In this document: positions 35,455 through 46,821 of the stretch, piece after piece
How the letters are laid out: each line of letters begins with the position of its first letter
Numbering within the stretch: position 1 is the stretch's first letter
Source: Aphelenchoides besseyi
Taxonomy: Eukaryota; Nematoda; Chromadorea; Rhabditida; Aphelenchoididae
Direction: 5' to 3'
Assembly (NCBI GenBank): GCA_024699855.1
Contig: JAMPIQ010000003.1
Span: 2,232,001 to 2,296,000, forward strand
DNA length: 64,000 nucleotides
Notes under the pieces: generated by a model
What the model was told of the DNA's origin: nothing
The model's database searches: none
The model's input: the letters and a program-made list of their open reading frames with translations, nothing else
Position numbers and translations under genes: made by a program

Positions 35455-36467
35455 TCTAACAAGGGAAGTGCACGAACATAATGTGGGATTTGTGAACGAT
35501 GTTCGGGTCATCTTGTCCAGTTTGAAAAGTTAGTCAACGATGGTGCTCTCCGTTTTTCCAAAATGGCACGCTACACTACGCTGGAACGCTTGAAAGTTCG
35601 AGCTAATTTCATAACGATTCACTTTCAGAAATTGGGTCATAGAAAGTGTGCTGTGGTGGACGAGTGGGTAAGCGGTCTACCTGCAGAAGCTCTCTTCTTT
35701 TGCGGGTTACGAGTTCGAATTTTTCGATCGTGATTTCAAGTGCTCGCATTGGATCTACCAAAACGACCCCAAAAAAGTGCAAAAAAAGTCGATTGGAACC
35801 CTTGAGTCACCTACCTTTTACTCTTTTTCCTTCTGATTTCTGGATACAAGGCGGAAGAACGCACTCGACAATCGAAAGAATCGAACCCGCGTCCACCAAA
35901 AGAAGAGCTTCTGCAGGTAGACCGCTTACTCATTGCGCCACCGCTGCACATTTTTTCTTGTTCATTACCTGCAAGACTTTACGAGGGCCCAAAACTTTTG
36001 AGCGGTCTAGCGTGCCATTTTTACAATAATGCCGATTCGACAATAATGCCGTAACACTGACGAGTCAGTAGATCGAGTGGACGTCGTACTATCGATGCCC
36101 TCGAATAGCTATGGGTTGAATGTGTTTCTCGGACTCAATCGCTCTCTTCTCCACGGCGCTCTTTTTGTCGCTATCCGGAGGTCAACAGTCACTGTTGCAG
36201 CGAAGAGAGTGACCGACGAGCAGAACAGGTCGCCAAAAAGCGAGTTTCCCATCGGTTTGAGCTCAACTCCGAAGACTGTTCAAGCCGCCCGGACCTTCTC
36301 CCGGTGTCTTATTGACCTTTATTTGAGGTTAGTATTCGGATCAGCCCTTTCGTAGTGGTAGATCAGAAATTTTGGATTGTTCTGCTGCTCATCAGCAGCG
36401 GAACCAATAGAAGCCCTGTGAGCAAACTTCTTTTTCTTTGATTTTGTCGATTGGGCCTCGAAAACAA
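35455..36467. repeat. Third copy of the palindrome-centre repeat joined to the 0.4-kb repeat
   Basis: 35460-35700 matches the inner left arm (20188-20410). 35647-35950 contains the inverted tRNA-like pair with its interior reversed relative to the palindrome: heads TGGACGAGTGGG on + and TGGCGCAATGAG on minus. 36057-36467 is the 0.4-kb repeat that lies at the outer ends of the palindrome. So modules far apart in the palindrome are adjacent here, showing a modular mobile unit. Confidence 0.75.
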
Positions 36468-36806
36468 AGCAACTAAAACTGAAGGTCGTAGTTGGAATAA
36501 GTGGGAAAAATTTGGGCGGAGCTTTCGATTGCAGGTTTTGGCAATGGGAAACAGACTATAAAAGAGAATTTGAAACGGGATGAGTAGGTTTCTTCAGTAG
36601 GGCCTATGGTTTGATGCCAAGAAACGAAATAAACTGTTTATCGGGGTCTAGCGGCAAAAACGAGGGGGAACGGCTTTTGAGCGATTCTCGTGATGAGGAT
36701 CGGATCGTGAATGAAGTGGAGTGGGGAGTTCAGATTGGTTGTTCCTACTGTTCGTGGTTGCACGCAACAATTTTAACATCTTCATTTCAACAATAATTGG
36801 CAACCT

Positions 36807-37999
36807 TCAAACATTCGATCTCGATTGTAGTTGCTGAGGAAAAGTTGTAGAACCGATTTTGTTCGTTTTTTGTTTGATTTCGTGTTTCAGTGCGTTTCGA
36901 TAGTCCCGACTAAAATCGTCAAGGTAAATATCGTTAATCGAAACAAACCTAAAAGTAAACAACCAAATGCAATTACTTGCACAGACCAAGTTCACACAAA
37001 TTCCCGAAAACATGACGCTGTAGAACAACTGCAAAGGTCCCGCATCAACAGCCAATAAAACAATCTGTCCAATTGCCGTCGAGATCCAACCGAACAACAA
37101 CGCAAACACGACGGCAGAAAGCGCTTTGAATGTCCTCTTTGTTCCATCACTCACATCTAAAACCATTCAATCAAAAATCGATTCCTAGAAGCAGCGAACG
37201 TTTTCGCACGTGCAATCCAATCCAAACTGTTGCGTAAATCAAAACGGCACCCAAATTGATTAGACCACAAGTGGACATGAAAATGAAATTCGCGTTAGAG
37301 TCGGAAAGAATCGGATCGGGAACTATACAAAGGACGAGACTGAAAGTCAAAAAAGTCAACGACCTCCTGTTCACTGCAACCTGTTTCCTTGTTTCTCGAC
37401 GTGTTGCAAAACCAAATTGAAGATCGATCCAACATACGTTCCACTGACTGCGAAAACAAGCAGCGCATAAACGGTCGAATTTATACGTTGATGACTGAAA
37501 ACTTTGTTAAAATCACTTTGGAAATAAAACCTACAATTGAGAGAAAAAGAAACTGCAGAACCTATCGAGGCTAATTAACATCGGTAGTATAATTCCGAAC
37601 AACATTCCAATCATTGGAAACATCTGAACCAAAAAACAAGCTTTCAAACTGATAAAATAGTGTCCAGCCATCATGCGATAGAAATACGAGAAGTGACCGA
37701 TCTGATGAAGACAATCACTCAAACACAACAATCCGAGTAGGTAGTTGCAAGTGTTCCTCAACCGACTGTAATCAATAAGTTCGAAGAACATGACAAGAAA
37801 TAACCTACGGACTGCGATAAGTCAAAACGACAATTCCAAGATTTCCAACCAAACCAACCGACGTGATGGCCATAAAAATAACAGAGAGAGCAATTGGCGC
37901 TTGAACAACACTTTTATCAATTGTGTAAAGATCATAGAACTGAAACAAATCTAACTGCCTATCAATTTGAATTACCGTATTGTTGTTCAAGCTACTCAT
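36807..37999 (-). CDS. Seven-transmembrane chemoreceptor, Srsx-like (gene A)
   Basis: About 328 residues in six exons: 37999-37809, 37765-37535, 37494-37381, 37339-37200, 37156-36949, 36909-36807. Landmarks: TM1 VGLVGNLGIVVLTY, TM2 LLGLLCLSDCLHQIGHF, TM3 end LPMLISLDRF, TM7 FYSVMFSGICVNLVCASN, and a C-terminal SRDYRNAL. The layout fits the Srsx group. Exons 2-5 have exactly the same lengths (231, 114, 140, 208) and phases as the receptor at 53215-54438, so the two are recent paralogues. It looks intact. Confidence 0.8.
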
Positions 38000-38725
38000 T
38001 TTAGAGACAAATACACGACTTCTGACTAGTTTTTAAGCTACTCGTTTATCTCGGGAAACAGACCTCTGGTTGTAACTTGATTTCAGTTATTAAATTTTCG
38101 GGTAGTCACTGGTACTTTTGAATCTACAACAACAGGGCAGCACCATAGATTGAGAAAGCTAATTAGTTTAGCTTTCTAGACATTTACTTCATTGTCAATC
38201 TGTACTTGCTTTTGGATTTTCAAAAGGAACGTACCATTGCTTTCTGGTATTGACAACAAAACAGTCATTGAATAAACCCGCTTGTTTGACACCTTTCATG
38301 CTATTCGGGGTTCAATATTTTCGTATACACTCAAGAAATGCATTCAAGTAAGAATATGAAATCGTCTAACACAATCAATTGAACTCCATGGACACGTTGT
38401 TTCAATTGAAATAATCTCAGCTAACAATCGCTATTTTTGAGATAACTTCTTAACCACTAACTGATAACGATCTTTGATCAGAACTCAACATCTAATAAAA
38501 AGACAACTTTAGTTACTTCTTACTAATCTGTTCCTAGGGTCAGCTCATCATTCACTTTTATTATCCTGACTGCTCTTCATGACTTCAACTCACATCTACG
38601 AGTATTAAAATCTGAAGGTAATGTATTCAGTTCTTATTGCCGACTTGAAATGTTTATTTCGATTAACAAAAAATTACACGCGAACTCGGGTGCTTGCTGA
38701 AAAATAAAGCGGATTAGTTCAGTGA

Positions 38726-39275
38726 TTAAAGGTACACACGTTTTAAGGTTTTGGCGACTCCTGGGAAGTATTGGACAATTTGATTTTGTCCTTCTTTGGT
38801 CAAAGATGCAAAACGACTCTTCCACGCGTTGAGTTGATTAACTACCGCTTTGTGATCCTTGACATTAACTTGGCCAAATTGTATACGCATTTCACCAACA
38901 AAGAGATAGGCTTCTGGATCTTTGATTTGTCTAATTTCGTCGTTTACTTTCTGTGCCATTCCGTCTATTTTGTCATGTAATGGCTTGTTTTTTGGCTTCA
39001 GATACTCCAAAATAGCGATGTCGTCTGACTTGTACTGACCACCACACTTCTCAGTTGCTTCCTTGAGTAACTTAAGTTCATCGGCAGACAATGCTTTGAT
39101 GGCGTCCATAGTTTCTTTTCCCGGGATATCTACACATCAAATATTAGTCATTTAACGCTTTCTCTTTACCTTTATATTCTTCAGGCAATTCCAGCAAGGT
39201 GCCAATCATTGATCCACAAACTGCGACAATCAACATTGCACAAAAGAAGACATGGAACCACAAAGTAGAAGACAT
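38726..39275 (-). CDS. Fatty-acid and retinol binding protein (FAR family)
   Basis: Nematode-specific secreted helical carrier for fatty acids and retinoids. 169 residues, close to the family's usual size, in two exons (39275-39170, 39129-38726). It has a signal peptide (LWFHVFFCAMLIVAVCG), then the FAR hallmark LPEEYK-DIPGKE just after cleavage, then amphipathic helices rich in Lys, Asp and Glu (SADELKLLKEATEKCGG). The start was chosen because it gives the signal peptide. A minus-strand AATAAA lies just past the stop near 38651. It is more divergent than parasite FAR-1 proteins. Confidence 0.8.
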
Positions 39276-39576
39276 TTTAGAGAAAAGAAGTGATGTGAGA
39301 TAACGACTGTTCGTTGGTTTTATTGGCTTTGAAAACGATTAATTCAAAATTCAATTCCAATCACCTTCTCTGCCTACGTACATAAAATCGGTTGATGTGA
39401 ACAAACTCATTAGAATGAATATTCATTATTGACTTCCACATCGATAGGAACACGTGTCAAAGATTGAAAGAAGCAAACAACTGCAGCTAAAAACTTCTCG
39501 ACTAAACTTATGTTGTTGAGAGAACATCAATTTAACATTCTGCCTATTGACTGAACAGTTTATTTTACGAGAACAA

Positions 39577-40745
39577 TTAAGATTTTCCGGCATTAGCGGC
39601 TTTTCCACGACGACGACGAGAACGAGTTTGTGGAACTTTTGCAGTTGCCAATTCGGCAGTCTTTGTTTGTTTGAGATCCTTAATGGCATTTTCGAATTGC
39701 TCGATTAGCGTTTGAACAACTTCTCCCGCTGCTTCTTCAGTCCAATAGTGATTCTTTTCGGGTTCGTAATGCGCTTGCCACGCAGTCAACGTGTCCGCTG
39801 GAACAGAAAACAAACGAAGAAGACCAGCAACTCCATCGGTTTGATTGCTGTTGGAACGATTACGAGCAGAACGGCGCGATCGATTTATAATGATGATTCC
39901 CGATTCGCAATACATATTCATGGCATTATTGAAGTTGCCGATTGCACGTTGATTCATTTTCGAAACATGAGTTGAATTGACGATTGGCACTTGAGACATC
40001 CCGATCAATTCCACATTTGGTGCTTTGTTTCGTATGGTTTGGAACAGACGTTGCAAATGCCAGAACGTGTCTCGAAGAGCTGTAAAGTAATCAAAATGAG
40101 AAGAAGAGATGTTTGATTACCCCAATCAGTATCACACAACAACAAAACATAGTGGACATTTGACCAATTGCCAGAGTGTTGCATGATCTAAAAACGATAT
40201 TACAAGTGGTTGTTTTTTAGCTCACCTGATTGTTCAGATTCAGCACCACTTGTCCCTGGGCAAGAAGGAAAGTTGCCGAAATCGACGATCGCGACGGAAG
40301 AACCCAACCGCCAGCGACAAGCACAACCGTTTTGCGTAAACTGCAGGGCTCATCCAAAGTGAACGAAATGATGGACTCTTTATTTGAGGCCGAGTCTCCG
40401 GAATCATTGACTGGAAACTTTAGATTCAATTCTTCGAGTTCAATCAAAGTCACCGGTTTTTGTTTGTGCAAAAACTGACGAGCACAATTCGCAGCAAACA
40501 CCTTGAAGACGGTTGAACATTGGAGAAGCTCGCGAATTCTGATGGACTCATCGTTTCTTTCGATTTGCAGACTTTTTCCTTCCATTCCACATCAATAGCT
40601 GAAAGATAGGGAATTGAAGAGATCAACCATTGGGTACCTTTCTTGATGATTTGCTTGACTTTTGCCGACACCGGAAATTGATTGTTCGATTCCCATTCAA
40701 TTGGTTTGCTCGTTGATATCTTCACGAGAGAAGTAGAACGACCGA
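39577..40745 (-). CDS. Unknown protein, possibly SGNH-hydrolase-like (frame broken once)
   Basis: Exons 40745-40638, 40598-40226, 40187-40121 and 40079-39577; the first exon was not found. Segments such as VHYVLLLCDTDW, NVELIGMSQVPIVN and MNQRAIGNFNNAMNMYC resemble the layout of SGNH/PC-esterase-like proteins, but I cannot see the full catalytic set, so this is tentative. The C-terminus is basic (RSRRRRGK). In exon 40598-40226 the frame is off by one: phases on both sides agree if the T5 run at 40573-40577 were T6, giving a smooth join (VEWKEK to SLQIERN). Otherwise translation would restart at ATG 40585. Confidence 0.45.
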
Positions 40746-40986
40746 CTGATTTAAAGAACAAAATTAAAGGCAAATGAGTTCTATTCAATCCGACACTTTC
40801 TTTCCAACTGCTGTTGCGCAATGTTAACGTAGCACTCACATGTGTTCAATGAGAATGCTCTTCCATAGCAATTAATAGCTGCCTTCAAATTCCAAGATCA
40901 GAAGCATGATCTTAAAGCTCTTGTTGAAATTTCAACTATCAAAATGCAAAAGTAAATTGAACTTCAATGTTTACAACTCCTTTTTG

Positions 40987-41938
40987 ATGATGAGCGGTCA
41001 ATTTCATTTCTGTTTCTTGGCATTCGTTGTTGTGGTTAACATTATGGTTGCAACTTCACTTAAGGGAGTTGATAAACGTCAAAATCACGACACAACATGT
41101 TCCGATTCGAAATGCGGTTTTGGTCGAGAATGTCAATCAGCGGGCAAAGATCGTCAGGTAAACGTTTTTGGGGTGCGAATTCTACGTAGTTTTTGTAGTC
41201 AACATGCTCATATACAAAAGCAGCAATTGTCGGGATCACTGTTTTCGTCCTATTTCTGGTCATTTTTATACCGTTAATCGTAATTCTCGTTTTCTACTGC
41301 TTTGGCATTATCTTCGAAGTGATGTGGATTCACAATTTCTTCGACGAAATGGTCGAAAAGTGTGCGGGTTGTTGGGCGTGGTGTCGATGACGTAGATATC
41401 AATTGGCGAAGCCACCGCGAACTTTGCACACTCGCCACAAACGACAAGTTGGCCGTGTAAGTTGCCGTTTAAACCATTGAATTGTTTTTAGTATCTTGAA
41501 AAACAACATGAGAAGGTAATCAAACAAGAAGGACAATCGTTTCGATCTAATCGTCACGTTTATCCAGTTCGAGCGGCAAAATTCATTCACTCAACCACCG
41601 CTCAGTCGCCGAAGGTTGGAGGAATGAAGGAAACTCAATTCACACTTCTCGTTAAAACACCTGTTCAACAGACGAAACAAAATAAAGTGGCTCCAGAAGC
41701 GGTGAAAAAAGATTCCGATTTGCAAGTTGAATTGACTCAAAATGATTCTGTGGTTGCGGTCGAAGTCAAAGTCCAGGTTCCGGTGACCGAAGTTCTTCCA
41801 CAAACTTCACAACAGAAACCATCGAATTCAAAAAGCAAACCAAAACAAAAACATCCGACAACTTCTGAAGCCGTTTTTGATAGTGTAAGTTCTCGTCTGA
41901 TTCAATTTGATTGTACTGGTTTTTAGCAAGAACAATAA
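40987..41938 (+). CDS. Single-pass membrane protein with an in-frame UGA before its cytosolic tail
   Basis: Exons 40987-41157, 41199-41456, 41492-41884, 41927-41938. Signal peptide (HFCFLAFVVVVNIMVATS), short Cys-containing ectodomain (CSDSKCGFGREC), one TM helix (FVLFLVIFIPLIVILVFY), then CAGCWAWCR and a TGA at 41388-41390. The same frame then continues RRYQLAKPPRTLHTRHKR with good introns for about 140 more codons to a TAA. The tail is basic, then Lys/Gln/Pro-rich. AATAAA (41934-41939) overlaps that TAA. The UGA could be a real end, a readthrough site, or a single-base error (CGA to TGA). Family unknown. Confidence 0.55.
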
Positions 41939-42296
41939 ACTTTTTTCTCTGTTAATTGAAATTTTTACTCTTCTTGGCGACAAACTACAGCGAGTTTATT
42001 GTTACCTTGAGAACTGATGAACAGATGATATTTCTTTTAATAGGTTGTATTGTGAAATTACTGCAAACAGTTTATTGAAAAATAGAACGAGACGTCATCT
42101 GAGCACTAACCGACTTCGCCGAAAGTCGCAGGTCGACTGATTTCAAATTAGCAGATCTTTACGTTTCCACTATGCAAATTTGTTAATAAAATTTGGTTGT
42201 ACATCCAACACCAAATTTCCGAAAGATTGCGACATTCGAAGGCAACAGCCATCAAATCTGTCCTTACAACTTGAAAATATTTATACCAGTGAGCAT

Positions 42297-43459
42297 TCAG
42301 TTTGTAATACGAACGTTGTTTGAAGGCTTTGTCAGCACACGATTTCTTTTCCCACAACATAAAATAGCTCTTCGATAAGAAGATATCAATAGAAGAGCAA
42401 GTATTGGATTGATGGCCGGTGCAAATAAGTATGCAATAAAATTGAGTTTAAACAGTGTGGTCGATCTCAAATTGTAACGAGCAAAAGTGAATATCGCGGA
42501 ATTGGGAATCCAACAGAAGATCAATGGCATAATTGTCTGAATGAAAGTTAATTTCGAACTAAAACCGTAACTTACCTGTAAGATTATGGTCATGTTGATT
42601 TGTCGATCCGCTTGTTCGTTGTTGATTTCAAGTGATAGACGAGATCGACGCAAAAAGAGAAAAACCCGTAGACTGCATACCACGATTAATACATAACTTA
42701 AGATCATTATAACGTAGCACGTCTTCCAAAGACAATCAAACACAACGATAGTCTTAAACCGTTCGTTTCTTAATACATTTCCGATGAGCTCACTTTGTTA
42801 GGATGATTAGAACGTGCAACTAAACTGGCTGTGACTATCTGACACTCGGTTATAAAAACCACTGGATTTGTATTTTCTTGTAGAAAGGACATCATGAATG
42901 GGGAGAACGCACTGATTCCACTCAAAAGCAGTACGAGAGCAAGTGCAAGATTGAACTCAAAATTTGACATTGCTCGATCACTGTAATCGACAAACTGGAT
43001 GTGTTTAGCGACCGTGGCACTTACTGGCAAACTAGAAAGTAACGAAAGACAAATGGCACAGAGTTAAACGCCCATACAATATACATGGCCCAGTAATTGA
43101 AGAAAATGAACAAGTTGAAGCGGCGGAAATCTGCTAATCCAAAACACGAGAGCACATCAAAAATCCATCCATCCCAATGAATACCCAAGATTCCGTGATG
43201 ATACTCGGGACGCTGAAATCTAAATCGATTAAGTCGACGTTCAACCCACCATTTGAATCGAAAATTGAACAAACGAAGAAATCAAGTTGATAACACACGC
43301 AGTGTTTAGAACCTTAACGTACTGGAGCAATCCAGCGTGAGTGTGATGGCGAAGCATATGCAGAAGTAACGAGTTGAAAACAACCGCAATAATAAACAGA
43401 ACAAAGAAATAGGTAAAAGAAAGATAATCGGTACACTCCGTAAACGTTGGTACGTCCAT
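42297..43459 (-). CDS. Seven-transmembrane chemoreceptor, Str/Srd-like
   Basis: About 327 residues in five exons: 43459-43275, 43219-43025, 42980-42794, 42752-42576, 42536-42297. Seven hydrophobic segments; TM1 LFIIAVVFNSLLLHML with the following loop, a TM5-TM6 linker RQINMTIILQTIMPLIF, and TM7 PAINPILALLLISSYRRAIL with the conserved Pro and Tyr-Arg. I chose ATG 43459; an earlier in-frame start is not ATG. No frame breaks seen. Family placement from TM6-TM7 motifs. Confidence 0.75.
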
Positions 43460-43883
43460 TTCATAAGCCAAAAGTCAGTTTTAGTTTTTTTGTTAAGAAG
43501 GAAGAAAATTTTGGTCATCGAATTCTACGAACTCCAATAGACGCCAAAAGTTCTCACGGATAATTAATCTACTAGAAGACGAGACATTTTGTTGAAATTA
43601 AAGTTGCGAACATTAGAGACACCACTTCGCAAATAAACTTTATAGTCAAAACTCATTAACCGTAGATTCTGATACGTCCGAATGTTATTGCAATCACTCT
43701 ACCATTTCAGTCGATGGAGCTCAAATAGAAAAAAGGAATTCGTGTAAACCAAAGAACCTACGCTGTTGCGTGAATGTGCTGGAAGTCAATTTCTAGCATT
43801 CCGACTTTCCAGCAACTAATTGAGCTCTGGAATACTCATATTAACAATAAAATAATATGACTAACCATAGAAGTCGTCAGGAG

Positions 43884-44897
43884 CTAAACTTCGTCTTCAA
43901 ACTCCATCAGTTCGTATTTGCTTTCCGTATCGACCGGAACGAAAATGAACGGTCGAAGCGCCAGTTCACGATAACGAATTTGATCCTCTTGATTGATCTT
44001 GAAGATATTTGCTCGCTCATTCATTTGCTGCAAATTAAAAGAAGTGTTGTGTTGAAATAGGCGACTAACTCTGATGAGAACTGAAATCGCTTCTTTCGGT
44101 TCGTTACTGTTTAAAAAGCGTTCAATTTGAGCGATCCACTTTTGCAACTGATAGAATTCAGAGTGTCGAAAAGCGTGAGCATGACGACGAAAACACCCGA
44201 ATCGACTGTTGTTCACGTAGGCACGCAGCTCGAGATCACAATCTCGAAGTTTGTAGATGTCAAGTGCTTGTCGTTCGGAGAAAGAAATCCAATTCAAATT
44301 GTTGGTTTGAATGAGATCGTAAACGAACTCCTTGATCTAAACTTACAACTACAAAACTGGCATCTTTATGTTGCTTACCAATAAAAACCTGCGAATGAAA
44401 ACGATGCAATACAAGGCCAAAGTGACTCCATCCAAAGTAAAGTAGAGACCGTGAAAAGCGAACAATTCGGATTGAAAGTGAAAACACGCCATAGATATAC
44501 CCAGGAAAGCGATGGCAAAGGAACCAGCTGAGATACCAATCAATTTGTTCTTCAACGAGCAATCAACCCACCAACCATTGCTTTGCATAAAATTGAAGAC
44601 AACTCGCCATAACCATACGATCCCTTCCATGCCATTTCAATCAAATGAATCGTAGCGTAAAATCCAAAACTAATCGAAAATATTTGAAAGAAAATGATGA
44701 CCAATGACTGAAAAGTCTGAGATAACTGATAAGAACGAAATGAGGGAACTCACGTAGAACCCAACACCCTCAATATCAAACGCTCGCACCACTGCTCCAT
44801 CTTCGAACTGTTGGATCAAAAACGAAACGGTGATGATGTAGAGAATCAATTGGATGAGAGCAGCGAGAATCAGAAAGCAACTGCATTGACGTTCCAT
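43884..44897 (-). CDS. Multi-pass membrane protein, unknown (frame broken once)
   Basis: Exons 44897-44754, 44707-44379, 44336-44070, 44027-43884. About four TM helices in the N-terminal half (LILAALIQLILYIITVSFLI; IIFFQIFSISFGFYATIHLI; IGISAGSFAIAFLGISMACF; GVTLALYCIVFIRRFLL), then a long polar C-terminal region with acidic end (LMEFEDEV). Exon 44707-44379 is 329 nt where 330 would keep phase; the shift lies at the CCC at 44622-44624 (would need one more base), between EMAWKG and IVWLWR. With that fixed the protein would be about 295 residues. No family recognised. Confidence 0.5.
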
Positions 44898-45976
44898 TCT
44901 GGGTCACATTTTTAAAGGAACAATAAGAGCTAAAAAGTTGATTTAAAGCTCATTATCACAAACCACGTGTTCGCGATTTGAATCCCCATCTCAACACCTT
45001 CGCTCTTTTCGTTCAATCACCGCCCAACTGTAAACCAAAACAAACTTTCCGACAGCCGTCGTTCTTCTTATCGTGACCTCTTCACGAAACCCAACGTTTG
45101 GAACAATGGCATAGGCCGCGAATAACCTTAACAGCCGAAAAGATGGTCGATTTGTCTCCCATTCATCACGCAAATCAGAACGTTTGGCATCTTACCGCGA
45201 AACGAGCTATATTTTTTATCGCTTCCAATTCGATCCGACAGCTGCCGACATTCGAAGGCCAACAGCCTCAACGGAAACACCAAAAGTTTTATTTGGCCGC
45301 GAATTGAACGTCGCTTTTTATTGTTCAACGTGATAAAACGAAGCAAAGCGGTCAGATCAGTCGACTCGAATGAGCAAATGAAAGTTTTGCTGAAGATCAA
45401 TTAGTCACAAACAAAGGGCGGCTCTCGACACTCGGAGGCGGGCGGATGAGTGATTAATCAAGGTGGAAGTTGCTACATCATTGCAGGTGGCAATTGGCAG
45501 CGGAAATTCGCACGTCATCGCAATCAAATCGTCGGTGTTCTCTTTGCAATTAACAGATGTAATTAACAATATGACTCGAGCCCGATTTCAAAGTGTTAAA
45601 TTCGCAATTTTCTAACAAATTTCGACGTTTAATTGCTCTTTGCTTCAGAGCACTACGGTGCTAATTGACGTCTAAGTGCTCAGAAAATCGTTAAATATCG
45701 AATAAAAAAGAGGAAAGTTCATTCAAATCACTTGGCAGTAAGAATTTTAATGATAGGTTGAACTGGAAGAGTAATTAGTTTCTGTTGAATGAAAACAATC
45801 GATGAGCTTGTAGCCGCGCTACAGTTTTTAAACTATTGGTCATCAGACAAAGATCCAAACCAAAAAAGCCAGAACAGTTTGTCTGTCTGTGTGCGACCGA
45901 TTTTCTCCGCGTTTATTTTCGAATGAAAAAACAGAGTGCGATTCATGCTAATTTGCCTTTCTCTTTTCACTCTCCA
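44898..45976. other. Intergenic, no secure gene
   Basis: Frames are open on both strands between about 45098 and 45400, but neither gives a recognisable product nor clean splice sites. The stretch after 45400 is AT-rich and appears empty. Confidence 0.3.
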
Positions 45977-46600
45977 ATGGAAACAAACTCGGATCGCTTA
46001 TGCAAAATTACGACTGAACCCCGAAAATCAAAAATGAATATGGAAATTTACATCAAATCAACGCAACTTCCGTCGTCTTCACCAATCCAAAGCCGCGACT
46101 CTTCAATCCGCATCGGTAAGTCATTTTCTTTTTACTTCCTACTAATCATCGTCTGTTTGCAGATTTGGACTGGATCGCTTCATCGCCCGCATCTTCTACA
46201 GTCGGCGCACTAAATTCGGCAAGTCCACTTTACTCTTCGTTCCTTACTTCTTTCGCTTTTAGATTATAGTTCTAACTCTCTTTTATCTCAACAACCATCA
46301 GCCGACTTCATCAACGGGCAGCCGAAGTGCAACGGTAAGCTCTCTTCCACTTCTCAGCTTCCACTCATCTCTTTCATTTCAATTACAAAAGTCGCATTGT
46401 CTTCGATTAATGCGCGTGGCTGTCCTCGAAACTATTCGAGTTTCCAAATGGTAAGCGACTTTTGCTTTACCTCAGTTAACACCTCCCTTTAGTCATCGGA
46501 CCTTGAAATCGAGAACGAAACCGAACAATCGCGATTCTTTTTTTCGCCCGATGTGCCGTCTGTTATCTTCTTTCTTCATAAACTCTTTTCTTTATCTTAA
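45977..46600 (+). CDS. Low-confidence gene with several small exons
   Basis: ATG 45977 opens a Ser/Thr-rich frame to a gtaagt donor near 46114. Good acceptors and donors then mark small exons at about 46162-46220, 46303-46335, 46392-46452 and 46494 onward, separated by T-rich introns. One donor would be of GC type (gcaagt near 46219). More than one combination of frames is possible, so the protein is undetermined. The density of splice-like signals suggests a transcribed unit. Confidence 0.25.
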
Positions 46601-46627
46601 AATTTTCTTAAACTAAGCTAAACCCAA

Positions 46628-46667
46628 GTAGCTTCCCGCCGCTCCGCGGCGGGGAGCTGCTTGTGTT
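46628..46667. other. Strong GC-rich hairpin
   Basis: AGCTTCCCGCCGC and GCGGCGGGGAGCT face each other across a 3-base loop, extended outward by AAGT/GCTT pairing for a stem of about 17 bp with two G-U pairs. It sits in an AT-rich intergenic area about 60 bp before a TATA box. It could be a transcript 3' structure, a small RNA precursor or a barrier element; the sequence alone does not say. Confidence 0.5.
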
Positions 46668-46728
46668 GATTAAGAAGTTGAATTTGCATTCCAACTCACA
46701 ACAAAAGGAATTTGCATGTTCGCGTGAG

Positions 46729-46736
46729 TATAAAAG
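46729..46736 (+). promoter_or_regulatory. TATA box of the MSP-domain gene
   Basis: TATAAAAG lies 93 bp before the ATG at 46822, at the expected place for a start of transcription near 46760. It is the only clear TATA box in the neighbourhood and may drive the whole + strand cluster to 50.8 kb. Confidence 0.5.
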
Positions 46737-46821
46737 CAGCTGACTTGTTGTTATGAATCACTTTTTTCGTTCTTTCTCGAAGATCGTCTGTTTCCGTTCT
46801 TCTGCTTCCAACTGAATCGCA

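Noticed and set aside
46163..46260. A frame containing KFGKSTLLFVP resembling the TM6 region of class B GPCRs.
   Set aside because: No other receptor segment in either direction, and another frame fits the local splice sites equally well; probably chance.
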